DNA of 64,000 nucleotides from Pyronema omphalodes (lineage: Eukaryota > Ascomycota > Pezizomycetes > Pezizales > Pyronemataceae). The notes below the pieces were generated by a model. It did not search any database. It was given only the letters and a program-made list of their open reading frames with translations, and was not told the DNA's origin. Each line of letters opens with the position of its first letter. Positions within the stretch are counted from its first letter, which is position 1. Location of the stretch: positions 62,001-126,000 of the forward strand of contig JAJJXM010000068.1 in the NCBI GenBank assembly GCA_024516155.1, given 5' to 3'. Positions 10,904-22,305 of this stretch are shown here, piece after piece. The position numbers were made by a program, and so were the translations under genes.

Positions 10904-11205
10904 CAGTGAAGATGAATACTTCATCGACTCTATTCTCGACTCTCGAATTCACAGGCAGAAACTCCAGTATATGGTGAAGTGAGAAAGATACAACATGCCC
11001 GATTGGGAACCGGCCGAACTCAACTCTGACAGTAAAGCCATCGACGACTTCCATAAAAAGTACCCCGACAAACCGGGATCCCACCCCAATTCATTCTAGA
11101 AGTTACTTCGCCGGAGCTCAGTCCAAGGAGGTGATCCTGTCACAGCTTGGAAATTATCACTCTCCCCTCTGGGTCATTCATTGATCCATTATCATTCGTT
11201 TCATT
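10902..11205 (+). pseudogene. Gypsy-3 fragment: chromodomain and start of 3' LTR
   Basis: Plus-strand fragment homologous to the last 65 codons of Gypsy-2 pol: DEYFIDSILDSRIHRQKLQ, then WEPAELNSD and KKYPDKPG, ending at TAG 11,097-11,099. TGA at 10,979-10,981 replaces the Trp of the conserved MVKW, a single G-to-A change. After a purine-rich stretch (CCAAGGAGGTGATCC), TGTCACAGC at 11,138 corresponds to the Gypsy-2 LTR start TGTCACGGC. The LTR is cut after about 68 bp by the Harbinger end. This is a related, older chromovirus. Confidence 0.75.
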
Positions 11206-11565
11206 AGGGTGTTTCACGCTTCAATTATGCAGTGTTTAAGGATTGGATTAAGCTTAATCACTAGTTCAATGGGCAACCTAGGCGCGGTACTCATGTTCTT
11301 AAAAGCCTTTTTGCAAAAGGACCTCCGGAGCTCCTTGTGGGATTTTAATATAATCTCACACTATTGATTATAGCTCATTGAACACTGGAGAGACAGCGCT
11401 ACGAGCAACTTAGGTTAGCCCAACAACAGCACAGTTCGTAACTGCTGAAAACTGTTCCTGGATCTTTTAGTGCTAAGAGACGGTAACAAAAACTTTCCAC
11501 AGCGTCTCACCCCCCTATTCCCGGAAAAACATCCACAACCATACGATAGGTCACGACTCTGCAGA

Positions 11566-12950
11566 TGTGAACCTGGGCACAGTCCTAACTATGCGGAGGC
11601 TTTTCCGGTTGTCTCTCAAGTATTCAGTCCTGGTGTGGACAGACGCTTCGTTCCCAAGAACTAAAAGAACTTATTCCAAAGATAATCTAGGAAGAGAATT
11701 AACCGATCACAGGCCGGATAAACTTAAGGGTCGTCTTCGGAGGTATTCGTTGGTGTAGATTTGGTATCGTCGCGTAGAGGATCAATGGATGATGATGGAG
11801 GAGACAGAGGGAAGACATAGGGTCTTTTATAGACTTTCGTCTACAAGTTCGCCCAGCCTTCCTTGGGGAACCAACTGCCAACCTGAGCTTAGGAGATAAG
11901 ACATGGGTCAAAGCTGTGACGCATCTGCTGAGGCTTGCATCTTGCTAAGCACGCAATTAAATTAATTGCTCACTTGCCTAATGCTCGCCCTGGTCAGATT
12001 AATCCTTGAAATAGCTCACCGTACTACCACACCTTCCAATGAGGTGCTGGGGTTATGCGTCACACCGGAGGGCAACTCCGTCTGACTGCATCATGCATGA
12101 ACTCTTGTGATAATGACGCATGAGTCATTTATCGTATGAGTCGCGCCATCATAGATCTCCCTAGAGAATCTCGATTGCAAGTAGAGGTCACTGACATCAT
12201 AAGGCATACCATGCCCTACCGGAGCGCACTGCCCCGTCACATTCCTGTGTGATGTCATATGTGCCCCACCTGGGCGCACTTGCGCGCAGCCATACCCTGG
12301 TGTGGATGCAACCGCCGTATTGTTTCCAAGTTGGCAGTTCTAGGCCCAAGGACGCGTCATATCAGTTTCATCAAACAGGTTTCCTGAGTGGAATTCCCTG
12401 CTGGACGTCGTCTCATGCTGATGCACTGTTGACCCTTGTCCTGCAGTCCACTCCTGTTCGCTGACTAGACTCTGCCTTATCTCTCGCCCAACTGTCCACC
12501 CAACTAGTAACACCGGACGACACTCCTGCGCCGCATCTGCATCTTCCTGGAATCTTCTGTTCCTATGCAGCCCCAATCGTAGCCGTGTATTGCCGAACTC
12601 TCCTCAGGTATAAGGAGGTGACCTTTCGTCGTCTTCTTCGTTCTCCATCAGCGTCGTTCGTAGTTGTCTCAAGGGTAAGTCGACACCCTTGAGGTAAGTA
12701 TTCCTTTCCCCTTCTCCGTCCTGAGTCTTCCCAAACTGACAGTGAATAATAGTTTCGACGCCTCGGGCCGGGATCCTCGTGAGGTCCTATCGGAAAGTCA
12801 CGAATCACGTGACGTGGCTAGCCGGAGCTCCTCTGGGGGTTCCGGCCCGGGATACTAACTTAATTATTCATTCTCCTGTCGAGTTTGCCATATTCTCCAT
12901 AGCGTTATATATGATACCTATTCTATTCTCACACATTATAGGGTGTGACA
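11566..12950 (-). repeat. LTR-A, full-length solo LTR
   Basis: 1,385-bp LTR reading leftwards: begins TGTCACACCCTATA (12,950) and ends in TTCACA (11,566). A second copy lies at 43,627-45,463 on the plus strand, and its 3' piece is next to Gypsy-1 gag, so this is the Gypsy-1 LTR family. A TATAAAAG box lies at 11,830-11,823 on the minus strand, about 90 nt before the self-priming segment CCTTAAGTTTAT (about 11,735). No internal Gypsy sequence adjoins it. Flanking pentamers (GCAGA left, CCAGC right) agree at only three positions, so the target duplication is decayed or absent. Confidence 0.8.
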
Positions 12951-12957
12951 CCAGCTG

Positions 12958-13998
12958 AGGAAGCGAACCACGGCAGTCCCTTGGGACCGGAATCTGAAAT
13001 GGATGGAGGCAATGATCTCATTGTGTATGGATAATGAAGCTACCCGGGAGGGTTTATTTCACGATTCCAGACTTAACAAAAATGCTTCCGGCAAACCGGA
13101 AAGACACTTTTAGGGTCTGCTGTTTGATGAAATCTTTGCAGATTTGGTTGACAAGGATGATGCGTCACTCCGGAAACATTATGTGCAATCCATCGGGAAC
13201 CGCCTTGCAGTGCATGTTTCCCACCACATCCTATCTAGAACTCTACTATCATCGACTAATACCACTGTGTTCAATACAGACTGAAAGCACAATACACGGC
13301 AATGGTGACACGGTTACATTCTACAGGTGAAGGTGTTGGAGATCAGGATGAGGATCATTAACCTGTCAGGTATGTGACTTGCAGAAAACATGATCCAAAA
13401 CCGTTGCCTATATTCCTTCCCAGCACAGTACCGGAAAGAATGGCCATGGTGGGATGATTTGCACACATGATGGGGTAGCTGGCACAGCTGCAATCCCCAA
13501 TGCGTTCAGTCCTCAACCCCAGGAGTGGATCATCTAGCCAATGCAGCAGATGCTTGGGCTGGCAGCATCAAAAAAACTACAGATGCTGCAGGTATGGGTT
13601 CAGATTCCGATACAGAAGAGCATTTACCTCCTACACCTGTGCGGCATCCAGACAGCCAAATCATACCCGCTTCTACCCCCAAGCACCCCAGAAGACCTAG
13701 CAGTTTTCAGGATGTATGTGAAAAGGGCCGCTTGACAAGGAGCAAGCTAGATTCTGATAGCATTTTATCAGACGTTGATCAGGTCACAAATAGTTTTGCA
13801 GCTTTTTCTGAGAGATTCACAGCTGCAAGCATTCGGAGGGAAGAACTGCGCAATGACTTTATGACTAGAAAGATAGAAATGAGAGAGGAGCGCAAAAAGA
13901 ACCGCTGTCTGGCTGCCCTCGAGCTGTACAATGTCTTGTATGCCCTCTGGGACAGTGAGGGGCGTACTGGGCCTCGGTCAACACCACCATTTTATTAG
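12958..13998 (+). pseudogene. Harbinger MYB/SANT-like protein, degenerate
   Basis: Starting directly at the LTR border, the frame reads a SANT/MYB-like segment with RKRTTAVPWDRNLKWM, a pattern common in fungal Harbinger second genes. It stops at TAG 13,111, continues in frame with LLFDEIFADLVDKDDASLRK, and meets further stops near 13,280. A longer open piece (13,525-13,998) encodes an acidic linker and a C-terminal charged helix (RREELRNDFMTRKIEMREER) likely to form a coiled coil. In this superfamily the MYB-like partner binds the transposon ends and brings in the transposase. The 5' part should lie left of the LTR but I could not identify it. Confidence 0.6.
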
Positions 13999-14197
13999 CA
14001 TCCAATGTTTTTTTTTTTCTTTTTCCTTGAGTTTGTTCAAATTATATTTTTTGTTGTTGTTTAGGATAGATCTTTTGTCTGTGTGAATACTATTTGCGCA
14101 GTGTTGGAGATAACAGTGTGGTTGTAATGTTCTTTCTGCCGGACTACAAATCCTCTCTGTGGGGGTCGCATTTTGCATGATGTTGAAACACAACAAA

Positions 14198-16013
14198 TTA
14201 AAGGGCATACAAGCGCAAAAGCAGAATCATATCACAAAAGAAAAGATAATCACAGGTATAATTCAACTGCTGTTCTTGGCTAACACCAGAGGTGAATAAC
14301 CTTGCTCTCAAAGATACCTGCAGCTGTTGGGATGGTGTTAAACTTCGAACTCTTCCAGTGCTCTCCAACATCTCAACGCGACGGAGTTCCTGGTGATCCA
14401 TTTCACCCCAAAACCCATCATGGTCGACATGCACCTCTTCAGGGTTGTGCAGTTGAGAATCCACACTTTCAATTCCCTCAGCTATCATTCCGTCCATATG
14501 AGACAGGTCCCCATTTTGTCTTTCCACCTGGAATGCCATCATGTGTAGTACAATACATGCTTTCATCCACAGACACGCCCTTTTATGTGCCGTCGCACTC
14601 ATCACCTGCTGCCTTAACCCCCGCAATCATCCAAACCGCCCCTTCAGATACCCCACTGCATGTTCTGACCGAACCCTCACCTTGGACAGGTACAAGTTGA
14701 AGCTGCGGAAGCCAGGTTTGGTGTTGAGTGGTGCTTTGTAAGGGGCAGTGCTCCATGTTTCTAACTGGTATGCAGAGTCCGTCCATATCGACTCTTCCCC
14801 ACGAGGCTTAGACAGCATGCAATGATGTTGATAGCACTGGGAGACATGGAAGGCAAAGGTGCCATGTCTGCTGCCAGTAAGACTAACAACATGATCGAGT
14901 ATGCGTAGATTTGGCAGTGTGATAAGTTGTAGGTTGAGGCTGTAGTTACTTTTTCTGTCGAAGTATGCCTCCCCAATCAGCGCTGGTTTCTCAAACAGCG
15001 CAATCAGAGTCCCATGCGCCATACAAAATCCTCCTCTCCATGCCGTACAAGAGACACCCTGCACCCAGTCTGATGCCTCCTCTTTCCCCTCCTCTGTGGG
15101 CCATTTTATAACACCATCATGAAGACTTAACACAGCAGATATGACTCTGCGTGTGGCCTTTTTAACCGTGCCGGAACTAACTCCTGCCCATTGTGCGATC
15201 CCTTCATTGGAAGTGACCGAGCCGTGATACCAAATACGGAACAAAGCAGTTGCAAGCTGGTGATCAATTGGAAGTTGGGTTGTTGTTCCATTCGAGCTAA
15301 GAGCAGGATGGTTTTGCAGCGTCATGAGGGGTTGATCGAATATCCGTGGTGTTACTGATTGTATTAGTTTGAATTTTCATTGGATATCCAACTGAGGCCA
15401 TACCTCGCAGATTTCTTTTAAATGTATCATGGTCATTGATGTTGAAATCTTCCAAAACCAGTGGTAGTCGTGAAGATACCGACACTGGATCTGGATCTAG
15501 TCGCCTCCCCCTGTTGACCCTCCCAATGACCCCGCTCACCCCTCGTGCAAACTGTCCTGCCTGGCCATAGAATTTCTGCACTTCCTCCCACCGGTCACAT
15601 TGCATTTCGTCATTTGTATTACCATCTGATGAATCAAATGATAATCCACGATCCCCTTGCTGTTGGTGATCGATCAATGAGGGTTGGTAATTGGGAAACC
15701 TGCCGGAGCTTAAGGTGGAGGTAGTTCTGGATGACGTGGTGGAGCTGGAAGACGACGCGAATGCGGTTTCGGCGCCGCTTGTAGTATCATCACTTTCAGC
15801 AGAGGGGATCGAAGAGCTGGTGGTGCTGAAGGTAGATGAATAAAAGCAAGAGGACCGGTCGCTATTGTTGCCCACTTGGGTGCTGTCGATTGTTCTGATG
15901 CTCTGAGCAAGGCTGTCATCACTATCGCTGTCATGGTGTGATTCCTGCAGGTCATCGGCAGCTTTTTTCACCATATGCCCAAATTTCAACGAGACATCTT
16001 GCAGAACCTGCAT
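14198..16013 (-). pseudogene. PIF/Harbinger transposase (HARBI1-like DDE nuclease), degenerate
   Basis: Three pieces on the minus strand. 16,013-15,297 is a Ser/Thr-rich N-terminal part ending near an RDxxxDPDPV/FKRNLRG-like segment, after which the frame shifts. 15,325-14,627 is the nuclease core: QWAGVSSGTVKKATRRV helix-turn-helix, SCTAWRGGFCMAHGTLIALF, YFDRKSNYSLNLQ, WTDSAYQLETW and RVRSEHAVGYLKGRFG. TGA 14,627 then interrupts before LRGLRQQV, which continues in frame to 14,198. The first catalytic Asp, usually in VDGT, reads AHGT here, so the enzyme is dead even apart from the stop. The terminal glutamate segment RSEHAVG is kept. Confidence 0.85.
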
Positions 16014-16326
16014 AAGTCTTTGTTTTCCTGCGCGCCTTTTTTTGATCTCCCTGTTCAGCTAGATATCCCGATCATGTCAGCTGCATTTTCCATCAAGAAG
16101 TCTGCGCTGTATCTACCGGTAGTTGCTGTCTCGGATTTTTCTCTTGCACCCTGATTGTGAACGCAGCGACATACATTCATCGTGTGCCTAACAGCACTAT
16201 GATGGAGCTCATTGCGCATCAAAACTTCCATAGTGGGCCACCGGGTCGGTAGCGCAGCCTGCGGTGCAGCGGCTTTGCAGGGGGAGAAAACAGTCGCACC
16301 ACTGTTAATCCAATGTACAACGCCCC

Positions 16327-16426
16327 GGGCGTTTCACGCTAATATCAGTTATGATGACAGATTTTTCTTAAACAGCTTGCCCAAGCGCACTATCATGGGC
16401 CGTGAGAAATGTAGCGTGAAACGCCC
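16327..16426. repeat. 100-bp snap-back inverted repeat at Harbinger end
   Basis: GGGCGTTTCACGCTA (16,327-16,341) and its exact reverse complement TAGCGTGAAACGCCC (16,412-16,426) enclose 70 bp. The outer copy is also the right terminal repeat of the Harbinger element, so the terminal motif occurs twice in inverted orientation at this end: either a tiny MITE or a duplicated transposon end. Confidence 0.7.
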
Positions 16427-16430
16427 TATT

Positions 16431-17234
16431 ATTGAGCACTCATTACTTGTTTATTTTTATTATCTACCGATTGCCAGTCATCACTTGTCACTCACCAGGG
16501 TTAGGATGCGGACATATTTCCCGTCTGGAAATATTATCATTCGTCCGGGTTAGGGTTGTACTTATTTCCCTCATTGTCGAAGAGGTCACGTGACCTCGCC
16601 ACAGGGTTAGGGGTCGGTCCTGTTCCCCTTGAGGGAAATTCTATACCTCTAGGTGAGGGTTGTTATCGCTTCCCTTTTCGGAAATCATGATCTGAGTAAG
16701 GGCTAGGGTTGCCATCATCTTTTCTGATAGATTAAGATCGGTCGCGTGTTCCTTATCAGTAGCAGGTTAGTACGCACGTGCACTGATATACTAATGTGCG
16801 CACACATGACTAGGGTAAGCGCTTGACCAACTTATCCGATAAGCGAGGTTCTAGTCACGTGATCTCTTATCAGTATTACATCAGTATGCACGTGCAGCTG
16901 ATCCAAGATCATGTGACGAGGGTTAGGGTTGTGACCATACACATGTGATCAGGTTTAACCCTAATGGTCGCACGCGCACGATTAGGATACGGGCGCGCAC
17001 GCGTAACCAGTGTTAGGGTTACAATCGTGTACTCATAAGCAACTAACGCGTATGCGAAATCAGCTAATGCACATGCGACGTGGCTGTGCAATTGACGAAC
17101 GCTAAACTGATTGAACCCATTAGGGTGTCTAGAATGCGCAATCGAGACCGCGTTGTTCACTTAGTTATTTTTCGGGAAAACTCCGGCTTTAGTAGCTCAG
17201 CGTGTCAGGAGGAAAAATTGTATATGGTAGATTT
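16431..17234. other. Non-coding stretch rich in TTAGGG-like motifs
   Basis: No convincing gene. From about 16,497 to 17,125 there are roughly ten scattered telomere-like words in both orientations (AGGGTTAGG, GGGTTAGGGTTG, AGGGCTAGGG, AACCCTAATGG, GTTAGGGTTAC) spaced 40-100 bp apart, mixed with repeated GCACGTGCA-type palindromes and TCACGTGA. The end (17,161-17,225) resembles 20,350-20,390. Confidence 0.55.
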
Positions 17235-20200
17235 CACCATAAACGTCCGAAAACCGACGAAAGTCGACACTTCTTGTCCCGCGACAGGGGGGAGCGACAG
17301 GAATTATATGGCCTAGAGTGATACTCGGTGTTTCAGAGTTTTTTTTCTCGCTTCCGGTAATGTCGGAAGTCACGTCGACCATACCTGCCCCAAAAGTCGC
17401 GCAATATCCTCCCGCCCTCAACTATCCTGCCGATCGCATAGGCGCACCCTCGTGAGATTAATATTCACATCCTTGATTTTTGATACATAGCTGATAGAAG
17501 CAGAATTGAAATCAACAGCGTCAGTGCCACGACCGACAAAGAGATGCAAGCAGATCCAGCAGGTCGCTAGGCAGACTGCAATCAAGCGCCGCTGCGCTTC
17601 CGATAATATCTCCGATGCGATATCCGTCCCTCCCCCACCGTTGTCTTCACCAGGGATCATAAGTGCTGGAACAGAGGTTGAAGCGCAGGAATCAAATGAG
17701 GACGACAACTTGAACCTCCAAGTGCAACACCAGAGTCAGTCGTTTTGTGAGGAAAGCCGGAGCATACCGGACAGCGAGGAAAGTGTTTCGGTGTCAGATG
17801 CAGAGGTGCTCGGACCGGGTGGAATGGCAGGGGATTGTTGGAGTGAGGCAAAAGCATCATCGGTGTCAGATGAATCAGTAATTGATGACTTGGAAAGGAC
17901 TGTGGGTGCTCAATTGGGGTTGGATCCAGCAACATCATGGCAGCTGCTGAAGCCAAATTGCTGAGCAATAGCAGACTGGCACCGGCACAGACACGTGGTA
18001 AGTTTGTTCAATTCTGAATTCTTGGACTCCAGCATTGCTGGGAATTCCATTTGAGCGAAAAAAAAATACTGATCTGATGAAAATCACAGGCGTAAGATGG
18101 GTCCAACAGAACCGCTACAATTTTAAGCAGTGTGAACAGCAAGCAGCATCAGCAGACTCAGCAGAACAATATGGGTCAATTGCTCGCTACTTCTTGACAG
18201 CCACCGGTCCATATCCTCAGCTTCCCCCTGGATTTCAATTTCTCCATCCTCACAACAATAATCCTCCCTATGTCTTACAGCAGGGTGTGTAGGACCTCGA
18301 GAGATGGGTCAAGCAACACCAGTTGAATGGCAAATCAGGCACATCTTGGGAACAGCGGGTCAATTGTCTACTGCACTTGTTGAGGAGGAGGGCTCATCGT
18401 GTTCTGGCTATGGAGGCTGAAGCTGGGAGAAATCAAACTGTTGCCGAGGACAGCATGTTCGTTGCAATTGAAATTGGGCGGGGATCTCGGTTTGGGAGAC
18501 ACCTGAGGGAGTTCATGGACAACTGGTGTCAATTGTGTATCTTGCGACCACAAGACATGCGAGGAAAAAGTGTTAGAGCAGCGTTATTGTTTTCAGATGA
18601 AGGTATCATAGTTGCTGTGAGGGAATATATGAATGCGGCATCTTTGAAAGTGACTCCGAAGGGCATCTGCAATGTGGTGTGTCGTGTTATGGGAAGTAGA
18701 AATGCCGCAAATGTTATGGGGCTGGACTTCGTCCTGAATGACGACTCTGAGAATGGAAATTCAATAACTCACAAGATTAGTACATGTACTGCAAATCCCT
18801 GTCTGCATCGTTTGGGTTAGGTCTGGAGTAGAGATCACAAGGGATATGTTGATGGTCATGAATGTCGGGATGTGGTGGAGTATCGGGAGAAGATCTTTAT
18901 TCCAGCTTGGTTAGCTATTCGAAGCTCCTTGGGTGAGTGGAATGATGATCTCGAGATTCCAAAGAGGCCCCCTGCCAGCAGATGGAGGATCCTGGTTACA
19001 CACGATGAATCCATGTTGAATGCCAATGATGACACTGGATATTCTTGGAAAAAAAAAGGAACGCAACCACTCAAGAAAAAGGGAAAGGGAAAAGGGGTCA
19101 TGGTGTGCCAGTTCTTGTCCACAGCATTTGGAAGACTCTCATGCTATGACACAGAGACCGATGGAAGGGTATATGCGACTGAGATTATCAAATCCGGCAG
19201 TGCACCCTCTGATGAAGGATGGTGGAACTCACAGCGGATGATATCCAAGGTAATTGATAAGGCAATTCTAATGTTCGAGAGGCCAACCCGAACCACATCG
19301 CAGTCTTTGCCTTCCATAACTCCAGTGGCCATGCCTGTAGAGCTGACAATGCCCAGGTTGCGACAAGAATGAATTCCCTTCCCGGCGGACAACAACCTCT
19401 TATGCGAGATACCACCTTTGTTCATCCTTCTAGTTGTATTCTTCAGACCCAGCATATGGTTTCTCAGCCAGGTGATGATGTCCCAGTTCATCAGGTTGGT
19501 AAAGCCAAGGGAATCAAGCAGGTTTTGCAGGAACGAGGATTGTGGGATGAAGGACTACGGTCCCGGTGTCCCAGTCTGGCCAAGAAACAACCAGCTGAGA
19601 CTGATGAACAGCATGCTGCCCGGGCATTGGCTTTTCAACGTTGCATCAAAGGTCACTTCTGTTGTGCCTTTAGAATAATGGAGTCACAGCCAGATTTTGT
19701 TCAGGAGAAATCACTGATTGAAATTCAAATTGTGAAGCGCGGTCATGAGTGTTTATTCTACCCAAAATTTCACTGTGAACTGAATGACATTGAATTTCAC
19801 TGGGGAGCAGTCAAGCGATATACTCGGGAGAACTGTGATTATACCTTCACTGGGTTGAAAAGAACAGTCTGCCAAGGGCTGGATTCAGCGTCCTCGATGA
19901 CCATTCGCCGATTTGCAAATAAATCACGACCACGGTTTCATTCCTATGCATCAGGCTTGGATGGACGCCAACAGCAGTTTGTAGAGAGGGCCGAAGGATG
20001 ACATTGGAGGAGGATGGGGGAGGATCTTATTCAGTGCCATTAGCTTTCTCATTTTCTCAGCCAATCAAACATGTTTCTCGGTGTAAGGTGTCTAGTCTTG
20101 GTGGTCTTGGCCTGCCAAGAGCGTCAACACATTGTAGGCCGCCCATACAAATACCGGATTATTAAAGCTCTATAACTCATGGGATTTTTTTTGAATTCAA

Positions 20201-20339
20201 TCTCTTTAATCGTAGTATTGTTCTCTAGAAGACGAACTTCCATTGTACGTTTAAATATATTTGATTCCGGTTGTTGCGGTTGAGCAGTAGCGTTTGGCGT
20301 GGCATTGGATGTTTTCGTCGGTTTCGGACGTTTATGGTG
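17235..20339. mobile_element. DDE DNA transposon with 28-bp inverted ends
   Basis: CACCATAAACGTCCGAAA starts a 28-bp left end (17,235-17,262) whose inverted copy ends at 20,339, with one gap and one mismatch. The 3.1 kb in between contain a single plus-strand transposase pseudogene. No clear target duplication is visible at the ends. About 60 bp just outside both ends are direct repeats of each other (17,172-17,225 and 20,348-20,393), resembling an LTR promoter, so the flank structure is unusual. Confidence 0.6.
17506..20001 (+). pseudogene. DDE transposase (Tc1/IS630-related fungal type), degenerate
   Basis: Pieces 17,506-17,964, 18,035-18,292, 18,323-19,372 and 19,369-20,001 together resemble a fungal DDE transposase: an acidic N-terminus, a helical region, YVDGHECRDVVEYREK, the first catalytic Asp in VTHDESMLNAND, and the C-terminal FYPKFHCELNDIEFHWGAVKR, where the last acidic residue of the triad is expected in the ELNxIE segment. 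The middle motif, in a shifted frame near 19,310, reads FHNSSGHAC where an Asp is expected. TAG 18,818-18,820 interrupts one continuous frame between HRLG and VWSRDHKG and fits a Trp TGG-to-TAG change. Assignment to the Tc1/IS630 clan is by motif recall only. Confidence 0.65.
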
Positions 20340-20721
20340 ACATTTTTCTGGAAAAATCAGCAAATAGTGGCTCGGCGTGTAAGGCGGAAAAATTGTATAT
20401 AAGAGGATTGTTTCTTTGTTCGTTCATTTTGTTTTCCTTTTCTCCTTATACAGTTATTTGTTTATTTACAAATTCCAATACTTTTCGGTCTTTTGTTTAC
20501 ATCCTCGTTTTCGTCCCGGTCTTTGGATCTCTTTGTCCCTTGAGATCTCTGTGTTTTCCGTAACTTCCAAACACGGAAATTTCTAAGTTGTTGTTCGACA
20601 CAGCTTAAGAGTTTTGAACGTTGAATTTATTATAAGGTTATCTTCAGTGAACTCAAGAGTGAATAATTGAGAAGAGCCCTCAGGTTCTCCATCGGTTATG
20701 TCTCCCTTGTTTGCCGTTACA
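20340..20721 (+). repeat. LTR-B relic, 3' part
   Basis: Shares the Gypsy-2 LTR layout: a TATA element (TTGTATATAAGAGG, about 20,393), a pyrimidine-rich stretch, then CAGTTATTTGTTTAT, and an end in GCCGTTACA. The last 128 bp (20,594-20,721) match 35,428-35,556 closely, so it is a second member of a related LTR family. Its 5' end is not resolved: it runs into the DDE transposon border. Confidence 0.6.
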
Positions 20722-22305
20722 TTTGTCTTCATTCATGCATTCATAAGAAAATGTATATTTCTAGCCAACTTGAGTAATTTGTTCTCATTATGATTTTTCT
20801 GTGATCTTTCAAAACGAACCCTTGCCTCTGAAATGCTTGGATGGAAATATCCTTGAATTCATCTAAGAATCACTCGTGTGTGCCGAAAAACGTTCATTAA
20901 GCAGGCAAATTTGAACTTGACAATACGTCGGACAGGAAGTAATGGTTTCCAAAGATTCGACTCAGTGCTGTAGAAACTAGAGTGAAACCTTGTGTTCGCA
21001 GCTGTCGCCAATGCACTCAATCTGACCGGGATATACAGGAATAGCGGCAGCCTGAACTGGGGATAACGATTGTAGCATGCCAAAATGTAGAACTTCACCC
21101 ACAGACTGACCGGTAAAGCATAGGTGTTACCTGGTGAAATCCCGGAGTGTTGAGAATGTTCCCATCAAAATCAGTCAGCCGCAGATTAATTAGCCACAGG
21201 GAATGGTTCCCAAGCAATAAGCATAAGAAATAAGAATAAGAAATAAGAAATAAGAATAAGATACAAGAATAAGAAATAAGAATAAGAAATAAGAATAAGA
21301 AATAAGAATAAAGAATAAGAATAAAAATAAAAATAAGCATAAAAAATAAGAATAAAAAATAAGAATAAAAAATAAGAATAAAAAATAAGAATGAAAAACA
21401 AAAATAAAAAATAAGAATAAAAAATAACAATGAAAAATAAGAATAAAAAATCAGGATAGAAGATAAGAATAAGAAATTAGAATAAAAAATAAGAATGAGA
21501 AATAAGAATAAAAAAAAAGAATAAAAAATAACAATATACATGAGAATAAAAAAGGATTGAAAATGACAATGACAGTGACAATGACAATGACAATGAAAAT
21601 AAGAATGGGGAGAAAAAAGAAAGCATGCATGCCTGGTGATTTCTCCATGAGTATCGATATAAACAACGTAAAGAACCTAAAACTTCGTATGTCTAACTGA
21701 GTCACTGTTTGTAGTTATTATCAACGTTTAACTGCTCATATTGCAAATATGTTCGATTCACTTTCAAGGTGACCTCAAGATATATGTCTGAAGACATGTG
21801 CCCAATATCTTTTCAATGATTTCAAAAATTGATTCATTGAATCAATGTACATTTGCGGTAGGATAAAAGTAAAGATAAGAATATAATATATGATATACAA
21901 ACCCACTGAGGATGTTCCCCCCAAGATCTCCCCTCTAGCCCTCATAGTCAATGATTCTGGCCAGTGATGTAAGATATAACTTTAGCATTGGTGCAACCCC
22001 AGGAGCCGCATGAGTTAGCACTCACCTTTCTTACGGCAGTTGCTGGTTACAGTTGCGTCTGCTTCGGCTTCTGCTCGTCAGTTCAATTGTGCATAGTTCA
22101 GACAACGTAGCGGGAAAAGTAGGTCACCATGGGTAGAACTCCCCTTTTTACCTGTTACTGTTCTGTTTCACATGCTACTGCTCGTCGGTTCTGTGTTTCC
22201 AAGAAGAGGCATTGGGGAAAGCACGTTACCATCGGTAAAAACAGACCTTTTTTACAATACAGCAGTCGCATCAAGCAGTGATTGCAGGATTGAAAAAAAT
22301 GTTCG
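20722..22305. other. Non-coding DNA with microsatellites
   Basis: No gene recognised. About 21,216-21,540 is an A-rich AATAAG/AATAAAA microsatellite; 21,562-21,600 is an ATGACA repeat. At about 22,030-22,260 two roughly 100-bp stretches resemble each other (GGTTACAG...CTGCTCGTC... and GTTACTG...CTGCTCGTC..., each followed by CACC/TACCAT and a T-run). The rest is AT-rich without visible structure. Confidence 0.6.

Larger units (their letters stand above)
11206..16427. mobile_element. PIF/Harbinger-like DNA transposon carrying an LTR insertion
   Basis: The ends AGGGTGTTTCACGCT (11,206-11,220) and the inverted AGCGTGAAACGCCCT (16,413-16,427) match at 14 of 15 positions and are flanked by ATT on both sides (11,203-11,205 and 16,428-16,430). 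A 3-bp target duplication is typical of PIF/Harbinger. Inside are the two convergent genes expected for the family: a MYB/SANT-like gene (plus strand) and a DDE nuclease (minus strand). Both are broken. The LTR at 11,566-12,950 is inserted just before the MYB-like sequence. Without it the element would be about 3.8 kb. Confidence 0.7.

Noticed and set aside
21095..21705. Apparent hydrophobic, membrane-like ORFs (Phe/Ile/Tyr/Ser repeats) on the minus strand
   Set aside because: They are translations of the AATAAG microsatellite, with no conserved features.
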